NCBI GenBank assembly: GCA_025355485.1
Contig: JANXZP010000009.1
Location: forward strand, 1 to 5,575
Reading direction: 5' to 3'
Origin: Pseudomonadota bacterium
GTDB lineage: Bacteria; Pseudomonadota; Gammaproteobacteria; Xanthomonadales; Xanthomonadaceae
Length of the DNA: 5,575 nt
The position numbers and the translations under genes are program-made. This document shows, in pieces, positions 1-4,657 of this stretch; positions within the stretch are counted from its first letter, which is position 1; the number at the start of each line of letters is the position of its first letter. The notes under the pieces were generated by a model, which ran no database searches, had not been told where the DNA came from, and saw only the letters and a list, made by a program, of their open reading frames with translations.

Positions 1-332
1 CGGTGGTAGTAGTCCGCGATCCGTGCAGCCATCACGCGCATATCCGAAAGCGACAGTTCGCTGCCCGGCTTGAATCCGGTGAGCGCGAGTAGCTGGGCTT
101 CGGAATACGCCTTCGTGCCCGTCAGTTCCAGGCGATTGACAATGATTTTTACATTGTCCGATTCCGTAGTGGCCGGCGCGTTGCCTTGCTGGACCTCGAT
201 TTTCGGAGTCCTTGCCTGCTGGGTTGGGGCCGGTGGAATCTGTTGTGTCTGGCTGCCGGCAGTCGGAAGTTGCTGGGCAAAGACGGCTGGGCTGAGTGCC
301 AGCAAGACAACCGGTAACAGTATGGTCTTCAT
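1..332 (-). CDS. TpsB/ShlB/FhaC-family two-partner secretion transporter, N-terminal part
   Basis: This is the start of a gene running off the left edge; 110 codons are visible. The reading begins MKTILLPVVLLALSPAVFAQ, a clear Sec signal peptide with likely cleavage after Ala19 (V-F-A). A Gln/Pro/Thr-rich linker of about 40 residues follows. From about residue 61 there is a POTRA_2-type domain: VKIIVNRLELTGTKAYSEAQ, then LTGFKPGSELSLSDM and ARIADYYH. That pattern (beta strand, G-T/N, Y-S, L, G-L-S-L, YY) is typical of TpsB transporters. In the family, POTRA domains sit in the periplasm and bind the TpsA exoprotein before it crosses the C-terminal outer-membrane barrel, which is not visible here. 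An AAGGA Shine-Dalgarno at 338-342, 5 nt upstream, supports the start. The substrate gene is not in the window. GC over 1-300 is about 60% by hand count, somewhat below the neighbouring response regulator. An Omp85 relative other than TpsB is possible. Confidence 0.82.
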   Translation of the reverse strand, partial: MKTILLPVVLLALSPAVFAQQLPTAGSQTQQIPPAPTQQARTPKIEVQQGNAPATTESDNVKIIVNRLELTGTKAYSEAQLLALTGFKPGSELSLSDMRVMAARIADYYH

Positions 333-618
333 AAACGTCCTTTTCCATGACGCTCCTGGCTTTGCTTTTCGCATCGGCAGCGGGGCGACCGTCAACGACG
401 CACGCGAGCCAAACGCAAAACAGCCGCATCATTGCGGCCAATCGCTAAGTCCTTGCGTGGCAGCATCCTTTGCGGCACCGACTTCCGATCCTTCGCGCGC
501 ATAGTGCGTTGTGCCGCGGATACGGTATGTTCGCTGGCACACGTAGGCCTCGACCGCTTCAACAGCTGTTCAGGCAGAGTCGGTTCCCGTGCCGCTTGGT
601 TGAGCGACGCTTCCAGCC
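333..618. other. Intergenic region upstream of the TpsB gene
   Basis: This 286-bp gap lies between the end of the hydrolase gene and the start of the transporter gene, both on the minus strand. No reading frame in it has a ribosome binding site or family resemblance. It holds a small hairpin (423-438) and a perfect 10-bp palindrome AACAGCTGTT at 561-570. On the minus strand there is a TTGACG hexamer (390-395) that could be a -35 box for the transporter gene. The hexamer 17 bp further on is GCGAAA, a poor -10, so a promoter here is only a guess. The length of the gap suggests the transporter gene has its own promoter rather than being read through from the hydrolase. Confidence 0.5.
423..438 (-). 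terminator. Small hairpin, possible weak terminator after the hydrolase gene
   Basis: GCCGCA and TGCGGC form a perfect 6-bp stem around a 4-base loop. Read on the minus strand, the stem is followed by TGTTTTGCG, a short broken T run. It lies about 180 nt past the stop codon of the hydrolase gene and about 90 nt before the transporter start, so it could end hydrolase transcripts or sit in the transporter leader. The stem is short and the T run poor, so this is a weak call. Confidence 0.25.
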
Positions 619-1524
619 TCAGTACACCCCAAGGTCATGCGCCGATACGACCTGTCCTGTGTAACCCGCCGCCCTGATCTCGCGCAGCAAGTCGGTGTCG
701 GTCGCACCCCAATACAACTGGTGATACAACACCAGCAGTTTCGGTTTTGCCTGCTTCGCGATTGCGGCGAGTTGCGCGGTCGAGGTGTGCGAGTGCGCGT
801 GGTAGTTCTGCCAGTCCTTCGGCTTGGTCTTGAAACCGGCGACTGAATACACCTCGTGCACGAGCACGTCGCAGCCATGGCACTGCGCGACGATCTCCGC
901 GCTCGGCACGGTGTCGCCGGAAATCACGATGCGGCGTTCGGCGGTCTGGAACGCGTAGCCGTAGGCGTGTTCCCAGTTGCCGTGCTGCACGGCGAACGCG
1001 GTCACGGTCATGCCGTCGCCGCGATAGACCACGCCGGGCGCGATCTCGACGGCTTTGGTGTTCCAGCCGGTCTTGTTGATCGGTTCGAGTCCGTGCAGGC
1101 GGTTGCCGATGTCGGCGCTGTAGGCCTGGGTCAAATGATCGACCATCGCCGCGGTGCCGGGCGGACCGTACACCGTCAGCGGATCGCTGCGATCGAGTAC
1201 CCATGGACTGAGCATCAGGTCGGCCAGGCCGAGGGTGTGGTCAGAGTGCAGGTGGGTGATGAAGACGCGGTTCAAGGCTTCCATTTTCAACTCAGCCACG
1301 CCCGCCTTGTTCGCGGCCGCGGCGCGACGCACCACGCCGGGGCCGGCATCGACCAGATAGACCTTGCCGTGGGCGATCACCGCGACCGCCGGGCCTGAAC
1401 GCAATGGGTCGGGGTTCGGATTGCCGGTGCCCAGCATGACCACGCGCGCATCGGTCGATGGAGGCTGCGGCGTACAGGCCGCCAACACAACGCAGAAGAT
1501 CGCTCCGATCGGCCAACGGCGCAT
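619..1524 (-). CDS. Metallo-beta-lactamase-fold hydrolase, predicted lipoprotein
   Basis: This is a 301-residue MBL-fold metallo-hydrolase of the RNase Z/AtsA (arylsulfatase-like) type. Visible motifs are the zinc-binding signature ITHLHSDHTLG (His91, His93, Asp95, His96), His181 in VQHGN, Asp204 in SGDT, VHEVY at 222-226, and His268 in LVLYHQ. The order and spacing fit a complete two-metal active site. The N-terminus MRRWPIGAIFCVVLAAC has a short hydrophobic stretch ending in a lipobox L-A-A-C, with Cys17 as the lipidation site. Position +2 is Thr, not Asp, so outer-membrane sorting is expected. The mature enzyme should therefore act in the periplasm on an unknown small ester, sulfate, phosphate or lactone. 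AAGGAA at 1532-1537, 7 nt upstream, supports the start. The gene is divergent from the response regulator gene and shares its upstream region with it. Fold and metal site are well supported; the substrate cannot be inferred. Confidence 0.88.
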   Translation of the reverse strand: MRRWPIGAIFCVVLAACTPQPPSTDARVVMLGTGNPNPDPLRSGPAVAVIAHGKVYLVDAGPGVVRRAAAANKAGVAELKMEALNRVFITHLHSDHTLGLADLMLSPWVLDRSDPLTVYGPPGTAAMVDHLTQAYSADIGNRLHGLEPINKTGWNTKAVEIAPGVVYRGDGMTVTAFAVQHGNWEHAYGYAFQTAERRIVISGDTVPSAEIVAQCHGCDVLVHEVYSVAGFKTKPKDWQNYHAHSHTSTAQLAAIAKQAKPKLLVLYHQLYWGATDTDLLREIRAAGYTGQVVSAHDLGVY

Positions 1525-1663
1525 GGTCAGATTCCTTCACGCCGGGTTGGCGCGCGGGCATGGTAGCGTGTGACGCAAACTGCGGGCGAGTGACAACGAT
1601 TGTCAGTCGCTCGTACATGCGACAAACTGCTACCGACGGATCGCGATCGGGGAGACGACCGCC
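1525..1663. promoter_or_regulatory. Divergent promoter region between hydrolase and response regulator
   Basis: This 139-bp region must carry the promoters for both flanking genes. Its centre is occupied by the dyad listed separately. The two inner arms of that dyad read TTGTCA on both strands, each resembling a -35 box. Toward the response regulator, CAAACT lies 17 bp downstream (1623-1628) and is a weak -10 candidate. Toward the hydrolase, the equivalent hexamer is TCACAC, weaker still. An 8-bp direct repeat CAAACTGC occurs at 1576-1583 and 1623-1630. A 10-bp palindrome GATCGCGATC (1639-1648) abuts the response regulator ribosome binding site GGGGAG (1649-1654). Exact promoter positions are not secure. 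Confidence 0.5.
1583..1613. promoter_or_regulatory. Long dyad, candidate operator in the divergent region
   Basis: The core is TGACAA-CGA-TTGTCA (1591-1605), a perfect 6-bp inverted repeat. After one G/G mismatch (1590/1606) the symmetry continues as CGA/TCG (1587-1589/1607-1609) and outward to 1583/1613, broken only by one G/T position. An outer pair GGTAGC (1562-1567) and GCTACC (1629-1634) has the same centre, position 1598. The centre is 74 bp from the hydrolase start codon and 66 bp from the response regulator start codon. A dimeric repressor or activator serving both genes is the simplest reading. Read as RNA it could also form a hairpin. I cannot assign a regulator family. Confidence 0.55.
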
Positions 1664-2422
1664 ATGGGCATGCTGGACCGACTCAAACGCTGGTTCGACG
1701 GCGAGCGCAAGCCGCAGGCGAAGGCGAAGGCGCCTGCTGCGCGGCCGCGCGTGTACTTTGCGGACGCCCCCGCCGAAGCCCCCCCTGCGCCTGTTTCCAG
1801 CACTCCCGCGCCCGTTGCTGCCGCGACTCCCGTGGCGCTCGTTCCGGCTGCCGTCGAAGCGGCCCCGGCCGCCGTCGCCCAGCTATCCGCGCCTGCTGTC
1901 GCCGCGGTTACTCCGATCGTCCGCCGCGAACCCGAGCGCCGCGAAAAACCGCGCGTCAATGCGCGCGAAGGCACCCGCGTGCTGATCATCGACGACTCGC
2001 CGACCATCGTCGCGCTGCTCAAGCGGATGCTCGAACAAAGCGGCTACATCGGCTTGGAAGCCGGCGATGGCGAAACCGGGGTCACACTGGCACTGTCGGC
2101 CGATCCCGACCTGATCTTCCTTGACATCGTGCTGCCGGGCATGAACGGCTTCGAGGCACTGCGCCGCCTGCGCCGCGAGCCGGCCACCAGGGCCACCCCG
2201 ATCATCATGATCAGCGGCAACGAACTCGCGACCGAACAGTTTTACGCGCAGCGCATCGGCGCCGACGACTTCATGAAGAAACCGTTCTCGCGCAGCGAAG
2301 TGTTCGCGCGCATCGAGAAATTGCTCGATGCCGACAAGGTGCCGCGTCGGCACGTCGCGCCGGTTGTCGTGATGGCCGCCACTGCGGCTGCCGCGCCCGT
2401 CCAGCAATCCGCGTCAAGCTGA
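1664..2422 (+). CDS. Single-domain response regulator with long Ala/Pro linker
   Basis: This 252-residue protein ends in a receiver (REC) domain at about 103-224. All key residues are present: Asp110 and Asp111 of the acidic pocket (VLIIDDSPT), phospho-acceptor Asp154 (FLDIVLPGMNG), Ser184 (MISGN), aromatic switch Phe203 and Lys206 (MKKPF). No output domain follows, only a short Ala-rich tail of about 28 residues. The first 13 residues (MGMLDRLKRWFDG) could form an amphipathic helix with Met3, Leu4, Leu7, Trp10 and Phe11 on one face. Residues 22-100 are a low-complexity Ala/Pro/Val linker ending in an Arg/Glu-rich stretch. REC proteins of this kind, such as PilG, PilH and CheY, act through protein contacts. 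A membrane- or pole-tethered phosphorelay partner is a plausible inference. GGGGAG at 1649-1654, 9 nt upstream, favours Met1 over Met3. No histidine kinase lies nearby. The domain call is firm; the role is unknown. Confidence 0.9.
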   Translation: MGMLDRLKRWFDGERKPQAKAKAPAARPRVYFADAPAEAPPAPVSSTPAPVAAATPVALVPAAVEAAPAAVAQLSAPAVAAVTPIVRREPERREKPRVNAREGTRVLIIDDSPTIVALLKRMLEQSGYIGLEAGDGETGVTLALSADPDLIFLDIVLPGMNGFEALRRLRREPATRATPIIMISGNELATEQFYAQRIGADDFMKKPFSRSEVFARIEKLLDADKVPRRHVAPVVVMAATAAAAPVQQSASS

Positions 2423-2440
2423 TCCACTGCGGACCCACTA

Positions 2441-2456
2441 CCGACCCGAAGGTCGG
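2441..2456. terminator. Hairpin between convergent genes
   Basis: CCGACC and GGTCGG form a perfect 6-bp stem around a 4-base loop in the 50-bp gap between the convergent response regulator and MAPEG genes. Transcribed from the minus strand, the loop is UUCG closed by C-G, a known extra-stable tetraloop; from the plus strand it is CGAA. Neither strand has a T run after the stem, so it is not a classic intrinsic terminator. It may act as an RNA 3'-end stabiliser or block read-through in both directions. Confidence 0.4.
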
Positions 2457-2472
2457 CAGCGATGCGCGAGGT

Positions 2473-2862
2473 TCAGAACAACGCCAGCAACACCATCACC
2501 ATGCCGGCCGTCGCCGCTGCCCAGATCAGCGTGCGCAGGTAAGGAATGCCGGCCGCATACACCGGCACATAAGCCACGCGCGCCCAGAAATACAATTGCG
2601 CGCCGAGCGCGGTGTGTGCACTGGTTTTCTGCGCGATGACCACCACGAGCACCGCCGCCGCGAAGAAGCCGAAAGTCTCGCGGAAATTGTGCAGCGCGCG
2701 ATCCATGCGTGCGGCCACGCCGGTCAGCGGCCTGGCCTCGCCGTCACGCGCACCCGCGTTCCATCCCAAGCCACGCTGCTGCGTGCCCAGCGTGGCCGCG
2801 ATCATCAGTTGCGCCAGCCCCAGCACGACGGCCCATGCCAACATCTGCAATTCAACGCCCAT
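2473..2862 (-). CDS. MAPEG-family membrane protein
   Basis: This is a 129-residue integral membrane protein of the MAPEG family (membrane-associated proteins in eicosanoid and glutathione metabolism). Four hydrophobic segments are visible at about 4-25, 63-79, 83-105 and 107-128. Between the first two lies a cytosolic loop containing RMDRALHNFRETF, with the family's characteristic Arg, Asn59 and Glu62. The length is normal for bacterial MAPEG proteins. Family members form trimers and some are glutathione transferases or peroxidases, but many bacterial ones are uncharacterised. The start was chosen at 2862: GGGGAG (2869-2874) lies 6 nt upstream of this ATG but only 3 nt from the GTG directly before it. 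The gene follows the VOC gene by 59 bp and is probably the last gene of a three-gene minus-strand row. The family call is good; the reaction is not known. Confidence 0.8.
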   Translation of the reverse strand: MGVELQMLAWAVVLGLAQLMIAATLGTQQRGLGWNAGARDGEARPLTGVAARMDRALHNFRETFGFFAAAVLVVVIAQKTSAHTALGAQLYFWARVAYVPVYAAGIPYLRTLIWAAATAGMVMVLLALF

Positions 2863-2868
2863 CACGAT

Positions 2869-2874
2869 CTCCCC
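2869..2874 (-). promoter_or_regulatory. Ribosome binding site deciding the MAPEG start
   Basis: GGGGAG on the minus strand is separated by 6 nt from the ATG at 2862-2860 and by only 3 nt from the GTG at 2865-2863. The spacing favours the ATG, which shortens the protein by one residue. Confidence 0.65.
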
Positions 2875-2906
2875 GGTCAGGTGATTACTGCGGTCGCGCG
2901 AAAGTC

Positions 2907-2923
2907 GATGCGCTCAGCGCATC
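2907..2923 (-). other. Hairpin overlapping the VOC stop codon
   Basis: GATGCGC and GCGCATC form a perfect 7-bp stem with a 3-base loop. The left arm on the minus strand overlaps the last two bases of the VOC stop codon. What follows is GACTTTCGCG, without a proper T run. It could stabilise the upstream message or attenuate transcription into the MAPEG gene. The symmetry is clear, but the function is inferred. Confidence 0.4.
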
Positions 2924-3290
2924 AAGACATGCAGAAAAAATTGAGCTTGTTGCCATCGGGATCGCGGAAATAGCCGGCGTAGAAACCTTCGCCGCGCGGG
3001 CCGGCCGGGCCTTCGTCGGTCGCACCGAGTTCCATCGCCTTCGCATACAGGCGATCGACCTTGTCGGTGCTGTCCACCGCGAACGCGACCATCACGCCGT
3101 TGCCGACGGTCGCCTTGTTGCCGTCGAACGGATGGGTCAGGCCCAGTCCCGGCGACGTCGGCGACACCGACCATGCGATGAACCTTTCGAATTCCATGAA
3201 GCGCTTCGCGCCGATTTCGCCGAGCAGCGCATCGTAGAACTTCGCTGCGCGTTCAAGGTCGTTGGTGCCGAGGGTAACGTAGCCGATCAT
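2922..3290 (-). CDS. VOC-superfamily (glyoxalase/bleomycin-resistance fold) protein
   Basis: This is a 122-residue protein of the vicinal oxygen chelate fold. The first beta-alpha-beta module is MIGYVTLGTNDLERAAKFYD. The second runs from about residue 64 (GNGVMVAFAV) through VDRLYAKAMELGA to GFYAGYFRDPDGNKLNFF, the typical VOC ending. Metal-dependent VOC enzymes usually carry His near residue 4, another His in the GNG-VMVAF strand, and Glu after DPDGN. Here those places hold Tyr4, Met67 or a neighbour, and Asn117. It is thus probably not a classic metal-dependent glyoxalase I. AGGAG at 3298-3302, 7 nt upstream, supports the start. The gene starts 70 bp after the desaturase stop and ends 59 bp before the MAPEG start, all on the same strand. 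The fold is confident; the substrate is unknown. Confidence 0.85.
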   Translation of the reverse strand: MIGYVTLGTNDLERAAKFYDALLGEIGAKRFMEFERFIAWSVSPTSPGLGLTHPFDGNKATVGNGVMVAFAVDSTDKVDRLYAKAMELGATDEGPAGPRGEGFYAGYFRDPDGNKLNFFCMS

Positions 3291-3350
3291 GGCGATGCTC
3301 CTGTCTTGACGTCGAGGGAATGAATCGTATTCGCCTGCCGATGCGATGCG

Positions 3351-3380
3351 CGCGCCGCGATCACGCCCGCGCGCGGCGCG
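3351..3380 (-). other. GC-rich hairpin around the desaturase stop codon
   Basis: CGCGCCGCG (3351-3359) and CGCGGCGCG (3372-3380) form a perfect 9-bp stem. The 12-base loop contains the desaturase stop codon (3361-3363). No T run follows on the minus strand. Ribosomes reaching the stop would unfold it, so it could link translation to message stability or read-through into the VOC gene. The GC-rich background makes chance pairing a real possibility. Confidence 0.3.
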
Positions 3381-4374
3381 GAAATCCGACCATGCGCCCG
3401 AGTTCCTCGTCCCACAGTTTGAGGCGTGCGGATTTCAGGCTGGCCCATAACGTGAGCGTCGGTGCGGCCTGCAACTGCGGGCTCGATTCGTACGCCTCGC
3501 GCAGGCGGTAACTCGGGATGCGGCTGGCGAGATGGTGGATGTGGTGGTAGCCGATGTTCGCGGTGAACCAGCGCAGCACGCTCGGCAATGCGTAATACGA
3601 ACTGCCGGCGATCGCGGCTTCGTTGGAATCCCAGCTTTCCTTGCGCGTCCAGTAGGTGCGCTCGAACGTATGCTGCACGTAGAACAGCCACACGCCCAGC
3701 GCGCCGGCGATCAGCACGATCGGCAGGTGCACCAGCAGTACCACGTGCCAGCCGATCACCCAGCCCAGCGATCCGCCGATCAGCAGCAGCATGAGGTTGT
3801 TGAGCAGCACGCTGGCCCATTCCTTCTTCCACGACAGCGGCAGGTCGAACGGGAAACGGTGCTTGATCACGAACTGGTACATCGGGCCGATGCCGAGCAA
3901 TACCGGTGTGCTGCGATACAAGCGGTAACCGAGTCGTCCAATCCACGACCGCGCTTGGTATTCGGCGACGGTCAGGGTATCGATGTCGCCGAATTCGCGG
4001 CGGTCGAGGTTGCCCGATGTGCCGTGGTGGATCGCGTGGGTTTTTTTCCAGTAACTGAAGGGGAACAGCGTGATCAGGCCAAGGCAGGCGCCGACCCACT
4101 GGTTCGCGCGGGCGCTCGCGAAGTACGAACCGTGGCCGCAATCGTGCTGCACCATGAACAGGCGCACGTAGAGCCCCGCGGCCGGCAAGGCCAGCAGCAG
4201 GGTCCAGCCGTAGCCCCAGCCGGAGTGCAGGCTCCAAGCCATCAACGCCCACAAGGCGAAGAACGGAATCAGGGTGTTCAGCAACTGCCACAGCGCGCGA
4301 CCGAGCTGAGGCGCCGCGAAGCGCGCACAGAGCTGGCGAAGGCTGGGGGTCTGGATTGGGTCGATGGTACTCAT
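3361..4374 (-). CDS. Membrane fatty acid desaturase (DesA-like, acyl-lipid type)
   Basis: This is a 337-residue integral membrane fatty acid desaturase with all three diiron histidine boxes: HDCGH (77-81), HAIHH (113-117) and HHIHH (277-281). Flanking motifs are typical of bacterial and cyanobacterial acyl-lipid desaturases, such as YWKKTHAIHH, SGNLDRREFGDIDTLT and NIGYHHIHHLASRIPSYRL. Hydrophobic segments at about 30-75 and 190-232 fit the usual paired membrane hairpins, with the boxes facing the cytosol. The enzyme should use O2 and an electron donor to insert a cis double bond into membrane acyl chains. The position (delta-9 or delta-12 type) cannot be told from this. The ATG at 4374 was chosen because GGAG (4380-4383) lies 5 nt upstream and the family's usual N-terminus begins here. 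The frame stays open 88 codons further upstream, but that extension has no desaturase-like sequence. It is first in a row with the VOC and MAPEG genes. Confidence 0.92.
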   Translation of the reverse strand: MSTIDPIQTPSLRQLCARFAAPQLGRALWQLLNTLIPFFALWALMAWSLHSGWGYGWTLLLALPAAGLYVRLFMVQHDCGHGSYFASARANQWVGACLGLITLFPFSYWKKTHAIHHGTSGNLDRREFGDIDTLTVAEYQARSWIGRLGYRLYRSTPVLLGIGPMYQFVIKHRFPFDLPLSWKKEWASVLLNNLMLLLIGGSLGWVIGWHVVLLVHLPIVLIAGALGVWLFYVQHTFERTYWTRKESWDSNEAAIAGSSYYALPSVLRWFTANIGYHHIHHLASRIPSYRLREAYESSPQLQAAPTLTLWASLKSARLKLWDEELGRMVGFPRRARA

Positions 4375-4657
4375 GGATGCTCCGATGCCGATCTTCCGAT
4401 TGTCCGCGTCTGCGGGGCTCAGGGCAATGCCGGGCCTGGTGTTCTGTGACAGCCGTAGCGCCGACTTTCCCGAACCGGTGTGCAAGCGCAGCCGACCGGA
4501 TATTGCGCGATGAAAATGACGGCAATGCGAGCCGGCGGCGTACACGCCAATTGCCAAAGCTGCGTTGGACTGGGTTACATTCCCGCGCGACGGAATCCGC
4601 GATCGATTCATTGCGCACGTCCGAACCCTACTACCCATGCTTCAGGGTCGCCCGTTC
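4375..4657. other. Divergent intergenic region between desaturase and GGDEF gene
   Basis: These 283 bp separate the desaturase start from the GGDEF gene start. No gene with a ribosome binding site is visible. On the plus strand, TACATT at 4576-4581 resembles a -10 box for the GGDEF gene; the best upstream partner, TTGCCA (4551-4556), is 19 bp away, which is long. A short imperfect palindrome GGCGTACACGCC lies at 4537-4548, and GAATC/GATTC arms lie at 4593-4597 and 4605-4609. No strong operator is evident. The GGDEF ribosome binding site is weak: AGGG at 4644-4647, 10 nt before the ATG. Confidence 0.45.
4497..4525 (-). promoter_or_regulatory. Candidate promoter for the desaturase gene
   Basis: On the minus strand, TTGCCG (4520-4525) is followed after exactly 17 bp by TATCCG (4497-4502). 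The -35 matches the sigma-70 consensus well, the -10 only at three of six positions. It would give a leader of about 115 nt. This is the best-spaced pair I found, but it is weak. Confidence 0.25.

Noticed and set aside
392..502. 36-codon minus-strand reading frame in the gap before the TpsB gene
   Set aside because: It has no ribosome binding site, is rich in Arg and resembles nothing I recognise.
561..570. Perfect 10-bp palindrome AACAGCTGTT
   Set aside because: It is short, isolated, far from either start codon and has no second copy nearby; too little to call an operator.
853..864. Perfect 12-bp palindrome CTCGTGCACGAG
   Set aside because: It lies inside the hydrolase coding region and is explained by the codons of the VHE motif.
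856..1398. 180-codon open frame on the plus strand
   Set aside because: It is antisense to the MBL hydrolase, which has complete catalytic motifs and a ribosome binding site.
3532..4449. 305-codon open frame on the plus strand
   Set aside because: It is antisense to the desaturase, whose three histidine boxes fix the coding strand and frame.
3287..4618. 443-codon open frame on the minus strand
   Set aside because: It overlaps the desaturase in another frame, is extremely rich in Arg, Pro and Ala, and shows no family motif; it is a by-product of high GC in the real gene.
4375..4638. 88-codon N-terminal extension of the desaturase frame
   Set aside because: No ribosome binding site precedes it, its sequence is unlike desaturase N-termini, and a good GGAG-ATG start exists at 4374.
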